Shown: one piece after another, positions 59,960 through 64,000 of the stretch
How positions within the stretch are numbered: the first letter of the stretch is position 1
How the letters are laid out: each line of letters opens with the position of its first letter
NCBI GenBank assembly: GCA_023388315.1
Contig: JAEWGM010000043.1
Location: forward strand, 124,001 to 188,000
Origin: Bacteroidota bacterium
GTDB taxonomy: Bacteria; Bacteroidota; Bacteroidia; Bacteroidales; Dysgonomonadaceae
DNA length: 64,000 nt
Direction: 5' to 3'
Translations under genes and position numbers: made by a program
The notes under the pieces: generated by a model
What the model saw: only the letters and a program-made list of their open reading frames with translations
Database searches by the model: none
Told to the model about the DNA's origin: nothing

Positions 59960-60385
59960 ATGCAACTAAAAATACATTCACTCTCCGAAATAAGCGCTGC
60001 GGCAAAACAATTTATCTCGCAAATGGGCGAGAATACCGTTTTTGCATTGTATGGCGCAATGGGCGCTGGCAAAACAACCTTCATTAAAGCAGTGTGCGAA
60101 GAATTGGGCGTGCAGGAAACCATTACCAGTCCAACGTTTGCTATTATAAACGAATACAAAAGCGGAGAGGGGGAGTCTATTTATCATTTCGATTTTTATC
60201 GTATCAATAAAATGGAAGAGGCGTTTGATTTTGGATACGAAGATTATTTTTACAGCGGCAACCTCTGTTTTATTGAATGGCCCGAATTGGTGGAGCCACT
60301 TTTACCCGAAAACACGGTGAGGGTGCACATCCGAGAAGCCGATGACGGCACTCGGGTAATTGAAACGGAGCAACCGGCTCATTAA
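59960..60385 (+). CDS. tsaE: TsaE, t6A biosynthesis ATPase
   Basis: 141 residues. Walker A LYGAMGAGKTTFIKAVCEELG, switch region TSPTFAIINEY and EYKSGEGESIYHFDFYRI, and FIEWPELVEPLLPENTVRV, all typical. Supports TsaBD in forming threonylcarbamoyladenosine at position 37 of tRNAs. Four bases after the kinase-like gene. Confidence 0.95.
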   Translation: MQLKIHSLSEISAAAKQFISQMGENTVFALYGAMGAGKTTFIKAVCEELGVQETITSPTFAIINEYKSGEGESIYHFDFYRINKMEEAFDFGYEDYFYSGNLCFIEWPELVEPLLPENTVRVHIREADDGTRVIETEQPAH

Positions 60386-60438
60386 ACGAAAACACACGAA
60401 AACAATCTAACTCTCATCGCATCAATCAGAATATCAAA

Positions 60439-62508
60439 ATGAAGAAAATAATCATATCCCTCTTTCTGTTTTTATCCGCATTATCCGCTTCGCCGCAAGT
60501 GAATACCGACCGGGTAATGATGATTGGTAAAAACGCGCTCTATTTTGAGGATTATGTGCTTGCCATACAGTATTTTAATCAGGTGATTACGGCGAAGCCG
60601 TATCTTGCCGAACCCTATTATTTCAGGGCGATGGCGAAATTTATGCTCGATGATTTTAAAGGAGCAGAAGAAGATGCCACCGAGTGCCTTAATCGAAATC
60701 CTTATTACACAGCTGCTTATCAACTACGCGGCGCGGCACGCCAAAATCAGGAAAAGTATGAGCTCGCGGCAACGGATTATCAGCGAAGTTTGGAGTTTTT
60801 TCCCGAAGACCGCCTCACCTTGGTGAATATGGGCATTGTGAACATTGAATTGGAGCAATACGATGTGGCGGGAAAATTTTTCGATGTGCTGCTTCGCCGC
60901 TTCCCAGATTATACGCCCGGATACCTCACGCGGGCGCAAATGTATTTGGAGCAAAACGATACCACAAACGCGATGGTGGACTTAGATAAAGCCATTGAAA
61001 TTGACCCTTATACGGCGCAATCTTTTTCCGCGCGCGGATTGATTTATTTTCAGCAAAAAGACTACAACAAAGCGCTTGCCGATTTGGATGAAGCCATTCG
61101 TTTAGACCCGTATTTTGAAGGAAACTACATCAATCGCGGCCTTGTGAGGTATAACCTGAACGATTTGCGCGGCGCCATGGCCGATTACGACCGCGTGATT
61201 GAAATGGACGGAAACAACCTCATTGCCCGTTTCAACCGTGGGTTACTGCGCGCGCAGGTTGCCGATAACAACCGAGCCATCAGGGACTTTGATAAAGTGA
61301 TTGAACTGGAGCCCGATAACATTATCGCGCACCTGAATCGGGCGATGCTCAATAACGAAATAGGCAACAAACAAGGCGCTATGGAAGATATAAACGTGGT
61401 TTTGGAAGCGCATCCCGATTTTTTTACCGGTTATTACATGCGGTCGCAACTCAAACGTGAATTGAACGATTTGCGTGGTGCCGAACGAGATTATATGCTT
61501 GCTCGTGCCGAAGAGGCCAAGGCACGCCGTGTGGCCACCGTGAATCCGGAGCCATTTAAGCGTACCGATGCCGAAAATGAAGCCAAAGACACGCGTGAAC
61601 AAACGGATCAGGATATTGATAAGTTTAATTTGTTGGTGGTTGCTGACCAAAAAACAACGCAGAAAAACAAATATCAGCGGCAGAGTAGGGGAAAGGTTCA
61701 AAATATGAATGCCAGCGTGGAGTTGGAGCCGCAGTTTACACTCACATATTATGAGCGGGAATATGAAGTGCGCCGTCCGGTGTATTATTCCGCCATTATG
61801 GATAAAGCAAACAGCGAATCCGCCCTCACTTGGATTTTGAAAGCCACCAATAACGAAGCGCCTTTGAACGAGTTGCAGATTCAAACGCATTTCCGTTCCA
61901 TAGATAATTATTCTAAGAGAATTGAAAGCCAGCCAAATAACGCGGCATTTTATTTCGGGCGCGGCATGGATTTTACCTTGGTGCAAGATTACGAGAACGC
62001 GTTAAACGATATGAACAAAGCCATTGAACTGAATCCCGATATGCTGTTGGCCTACTTCGCGCGCAGCATTATTCGCGCCAAGCAATTGGAGTTCGACCCC
62101 TTGCGCTCACAAGACCCGCGGCTTAGCGATGAAAGTGTAAGAATTCAATTGCCCGAGCAACCCGATGCGCTTGGAAGAAGTGTGCCAAAATTGCCCGAAA
62201 TATCTACAAAACCCATTGAATACGATGCCATTTTAAAAGATTATGAGAAGATAATCTCACTAAATCCGGAGTTTTACTACGCGTACTACAATCGGGCGGA
62301 AATTTATAGTTTGGAGAAAGATTATCGTGCCGCGATAGCGGATTACACCAAAGCCATTGAATTGGAGCCGCAATTTGCCGAGGCGTATTTTAATCGTGGA
62401 ATCTCGCGGTTGTCCATTGGCGAAACTTCCGCCGGATTAGACGATTTGCGTAAAGCGGGAGAGTTGGGAATAGTGCAGTCGTATAGCATCATTAAGCGGA
62501 TGCAGTAA
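60439..62508 (+). CDS. TPR-repeat protein, secreted
   Basis: 689 residues with a signal peptide (ALSASPQ). About twelve tetratricopeptide repeats (AMVDLDKAIEIDPYTAQSFSARG, ALADLDEAIRLDPYFEGNYINRG, AMADYDRVIEMDGNNLIARFNRG and others) in two blocks, broken near residues 360-490 by a non-repeat linker (KYQRQSRGKVQNMNASVELEPQFTLTYYEREYEVRRP). Probably a periplasmic or surface scaffold; partner unknown. Strong terminator overlaps its stop codon. Confidence 0.88.
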   Translation: MKKIIISLFLFLSALSASPQVNTDRVMMIGKNALYFEDYVLAIQYFNQVITAKPYLAEPYYFRAMAKFMLDDFKGAEEDATECLNRNPYYTAAYQLRGAARQNQEKYELAATDYQRSLEFFPEDRLTLVNMGIVNIELEQYDVAGKFFDVLLRRFPDYTPGYLTRAQMYLEQNDTTNAMVDLDKAIEIDPYTAQSFSARGLIYFQQKDYNKALADLDEAIRLDPYFEGNYINRGLVRYNLNDLRGAMADYDRVIEMDGNNLIARFNRGLLRAQVADNNRAIRDFDKVIELEPDNIIAHLNRAMLNNEIGNKQGAMEDINVVLEAHPDFFTGYYMRSQLKRELNDLRGAERDYMLARAEEAKARRVATVNPEPFKRTDAENEAKDTREQTDQDIDKFNLLVVADQKTTQKNKYQRQSRGKVQNMNASVELEPQFTLTYYEREYEVRRPVYYSAIMDKANSESALTWILKATNNEAPLNELQIQTHFRSIDNYSKRIESQPNNAAFYFGRGMDFTLVQDYENALNDMNKAIELNPDMLLAYFARSIIRAKQLEFDPLRSQDPRLSDESVRIQLPEQPDALGRSVPKLPEISTKPIEYDAILKDYEKIISLNPEFYYAYYNRAEIYSLEKDYRAAIADYTKAIELEPQFAEAYFNRGISRLSIGETSAGLDDLRKAGELGIVQSYSIIKRMQ

Positions 62509-62542
62509 CAAAAAAAGCGCCCGAAAGGCGCTTTTTTGTTAC
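62505..62542. terminator. Strong bidirectional terminator
   Basis: agcgcc-cgaaa-ggcgct with flanking A7 and T6 tracts, itself inside a longer gtaac/gttac pairing that includes the TPR gene stop. Serves both the TPR gene and the convergent DUF3575 gene. Confidence 0.88.
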
Positions 62543-62562
62543 TTGTTTTTTTATAGCGAAAT

Positions 62563-63096
62563 TTAGAACGCGTATCCTATTGCTAAAGTAGCTGACGGCA
62601 GAATGCCACTCGTAGTTTCAAAATTAGATTTATCTAAATCGCCGTTTATAATGGTGTAATTTGGCCCAATTCCTAAATCTAACGTGAATCCACTATCCCA
62701 CGCCCATTGATAACCGATTTGCGCTCCTACAGAGAAGGTGGTAATACTCACGTTGCTTTCGTTTGCTTTCACATTGCCAAAAGCAAACGCTGCTTCTGGG
62801 GTAACCCAAAAACCGGTGGGAACTGCTCTTTTTGCATGCGTAAAATAATACCGGTAGCCGGCGCCTATCCCACCGGCAGATATATCTTCCCCAAACAATT
62901 TATACATGTAATTGGCGGAAAACAACACCGATGATTTAGTATTCAATACCTTTTCATACGTTGCGTTAAAATTTCCAAAGGCCAACGCCAAAGGATTTGT
63001 CTTTATAACGTTTGAAAATTCTTGAGAAAAGCTGTTCATTGTAAATAGAAAAGAACAAGCTAAAACAATGATTTTTAATTTGCTGAATGTTTTCAT
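62563..63096 (-). CDS. Small outer-membrane beta-barrel protein (DUF3575-like)
   Basis: 177 residues, signal peptide ending MNSFSQ. The phrase VIKTNPLALAFGNFNATYEKVLNTKSSVLFSANYMYKL and YRYYFTHAKRAVPTGFWVTPEAAFAFG are typical of DUF3575 barrels, with a terminal LAIGYAF. Eight strands likely. Function unknown. -7 box at 63122. Confidence 0.82.
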   Translation of the reverse strand: MKTFSKLKIIVLACSFLFTMNSFSQEFSNVIKTNPLALAFGNFNATYEKVLNTKSSVLFSANYMYKLFGEDISAGGIGAGYRYYFTHAKRAVPTGFWVTPEAAFAFGNVKANESNVSITTFSVGAQIGYQWAWDSGFTLDLGIGPNYTIINGDLDKSNFETTSGILPSATLAIGYAF

Positions 63097-63121
63097 ATTA
63101 ATTAATTTTTCAAAATGATGT

Positions 63122-63129
63122 CAAATATA
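63122..63129 (-). promoter_or_regulatory. -7 box TATATTTG for the DUF3575 gene
   Basis: 25 bp upstream of ATG 63096. Confidence 0.5.
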
Positions 63130-63198
63130 AACTGAAAAATCAATAAATGCAAATAAAAACTGTTTTTTGTGAATGAGAATGTTAAATAAAGAATGTAC

Positions 63199-63528
63199 CT
63201 ACTGCTTTTTCTCTGTTTTTTCTATGGTTTTCGCTTCCACCACATTTAATTTTACTCTTTCAAACGCGGTTTGCAGTTTTTTTGCATCGGTGCGGTCGGC
63301 GCGGTATTTTATTTGCACGGTGTTTCCGTCTTCTCCGTAATTTATTCCGGTAACGCCCCTTTCAAAGGCGATGTTGTTATCGATTTTCTTTTTGCAGTTG
63401 GGACAAATAACTTCATCGAGGCGAAACTCCACCACTTCTTGTTTTTTCTCTTTCTTTTGTTGCTTTTGAGCAAAGCCTACGCCTGTTGACAAGGCGATGA
63501 TGGTAAATAATGCAATTAATTTTTTCAT
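63199..63528 (-). CDS. Secreted heavy-metal-associated (HMA) domain protein
   Basis: 109 residues, signal peptide ending GVGFAQ followed by a Lys-rich stretch, then an HMA-like fold with CPNCKKKIDNNIAFERGVTGINYGEDGNTVQIKYRADRTDAKKLQTAFERV. The CPNC pair can bind a soft metal such as copper. It sits 58 bp after a TonB receptor gene on the same strand, a pairing often linked to metal import, so the receptor may carry metal or metal chelates; that is inference. Confidence 0.85.
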   Translation of the reverse strand: MKKLIALFTIIALSTGVGFAQKQQKKEKKQEVVEFRLDEVICPNCKKKIDNNIAFERGVTGINYGEDGNTVQIKYRADRTDAKKLQTAFERVKLNVVEAKTIEKTEKKQ

Positions 63529-63586
63529 TTTTGTTGATTTTTTAAATGTTTGAACTATAAGATATTGTTATTGTTTTAGGTTGATT

Positions 63587-64000
63587 TTAAAATCTCGGAA
63601 TATTCCATCGCATTCCGGCAAAAACTTTTCGTCCATGAACGGGCCCCCACACCATGGTGGCATCAAAATTGTTGCTGCGCGGGTTTGCCGCGTCAATAAT
63701 CGGGTTTTGCTGGCGGAAATCGAACAGGTTTTCCGCGCCCAAATAGACCGACCAATTTCTGAAATACTTCGTAATTTGTGCGTTCACCACCGTAAACGGA
63801 TCGAATCGCTCTTCCCACAGCGGGTTTATCGCGTCGGGAGTCGGCATCCGCCCGCCACCGTTGAACTGCGCCGTGGCATCGAACTGCCACTTCCTTAGCG
63901 GAGTTTGATACGATGCAGTGACCAATCCTTTGTAATCGTTCATCAGGGGTTTGGTGAGGAAACGAACATCTCCCGTTGCGGGATTTCTGTAATCCGACAT
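63587..64000 (-). CDS. TonB-dependent receptor, C-terminal part (start outside window)
   Basis: Last 137 or more residues of a larger protein whose frame stays open to the right edge. WQFDATAQFNGGGRMPTPDA, FTVVNAQITKYFRNWSVYLGAENLFDFRQQNPIIDAANP and the terminal GMRWNIPRF are the closing strands of a TonB receptor barrel. The terminal Phe is the barrel-signal. Downstream HMA protein suggests a metal-related ligand. Confidence 0.88.
   Translation of the reverse strand: MSDYRNPATGDVRFLTKPLMNDYKGLVTASYQTPLRKWQFDATAQFNGGGRMPTPDAINPLWEERFDPFTVVNAQITKYFRNWSVYLGAENLFDFRQQNPIIDAANPRSNNFDATMVWGPVHGRKVFAGMRWNIPRF

Noticed and set aside
1..64000. CRISPR arrays, rRNA, tRNA, prophage or integron
   Set aside because: No regularly spaced identical repeats, no tRNA-like arms in the few gaps over 200 bp, no integrase, transposase or phage structural genes seen. 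Short tRNA or ncRNA genes could still be missed by eye.

Overview
The window is typical of the order Bacteroidales. Evidence: a SusC/SusD pair, NigD-like, DUF6242, DUF4294 and DUF3575 proteins, the type IX secretion regulator PorX, and repeated promoter boxes of the form TAnnTTTG, the Bacteroidota -7 consensus. The gene content would suit a Dysgonomonadaceae/Porphyromonadaceae-like organism, but that family placement is only a guess. Nearly all of the DNA is coding. I saw no rRNA, tRNA, CRISPR array or prophage.

Layout. (1) 1-10.6 kb, housekeeping: ompH (cut by the edge), bamA, uppS and a DUF6089 protein form an envelope cluster; a DUF6242 lipoprotein and ribD follow; prmC-recX-comF-pyrE-SRPBCC runs divergently. 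(2) 10.6-25.6 kb, a fucose-linked polysaccharide utilisation locus on the minus strand: GH95 alpha-fucosidase, an unknown acidic protein, SusD, SusC, a GH109-type alpha-N-acetylgalactosaminidase, L-fucose isomerase and a GntR regulator. GH109 plus GH95 plus FucI suggests an A-type fucosylated host or mucin glycan. The susC and regulator promoters carry matching palindromes at the same distance from the -7 box. (3) 25.6-46.7 kb, mixed core genes: YgiQ, SulP, an acyl-CoA ligase, LeuRS, YitT, TcdA, rubrerythrin, ABC-F, an HhH/beta-barrel protein, an MltF-like transglycosylase, a GNAT-like protein and ParE. (4) 46.7-64 kb: a four-helix-bundle (S23/IVP) gene wedged against coaD, then a protease, PPK2, an ECF sigma operon, a radical-SAM DNA repair pair, mscL, a citrulline/ornithine module (CtlX, RocD), PorX, a polyvalent-protein kinase, tsaE, a TPR protein and a TonB receptor cut by the right edge.

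The most unusual feature is leuS. It contains two in-frame insertions with closely related C-rich/G-rich palindromic ends. One is about 503 bp and carries an intact DUF559 (Vsr/PD-(D/E)XK-like) nuclease domain inside the editing domain. The other is a 97-bp miniature flanked by a 5-bp TTACC duplication; removing exactly 102 bp restores a normal LeuRS sequence. They look like an autonomous/non-autonomous pair of a mobile element adapted to live inside essential coding sequence without stopping translation. A second, unrelated element type, the S23/IVP gene flanked by G-rich inverted repeats, has supplied coaD with a new start codon and a proline-rich leader; a solo copy of its repeat lies between the two DNA repair genes.
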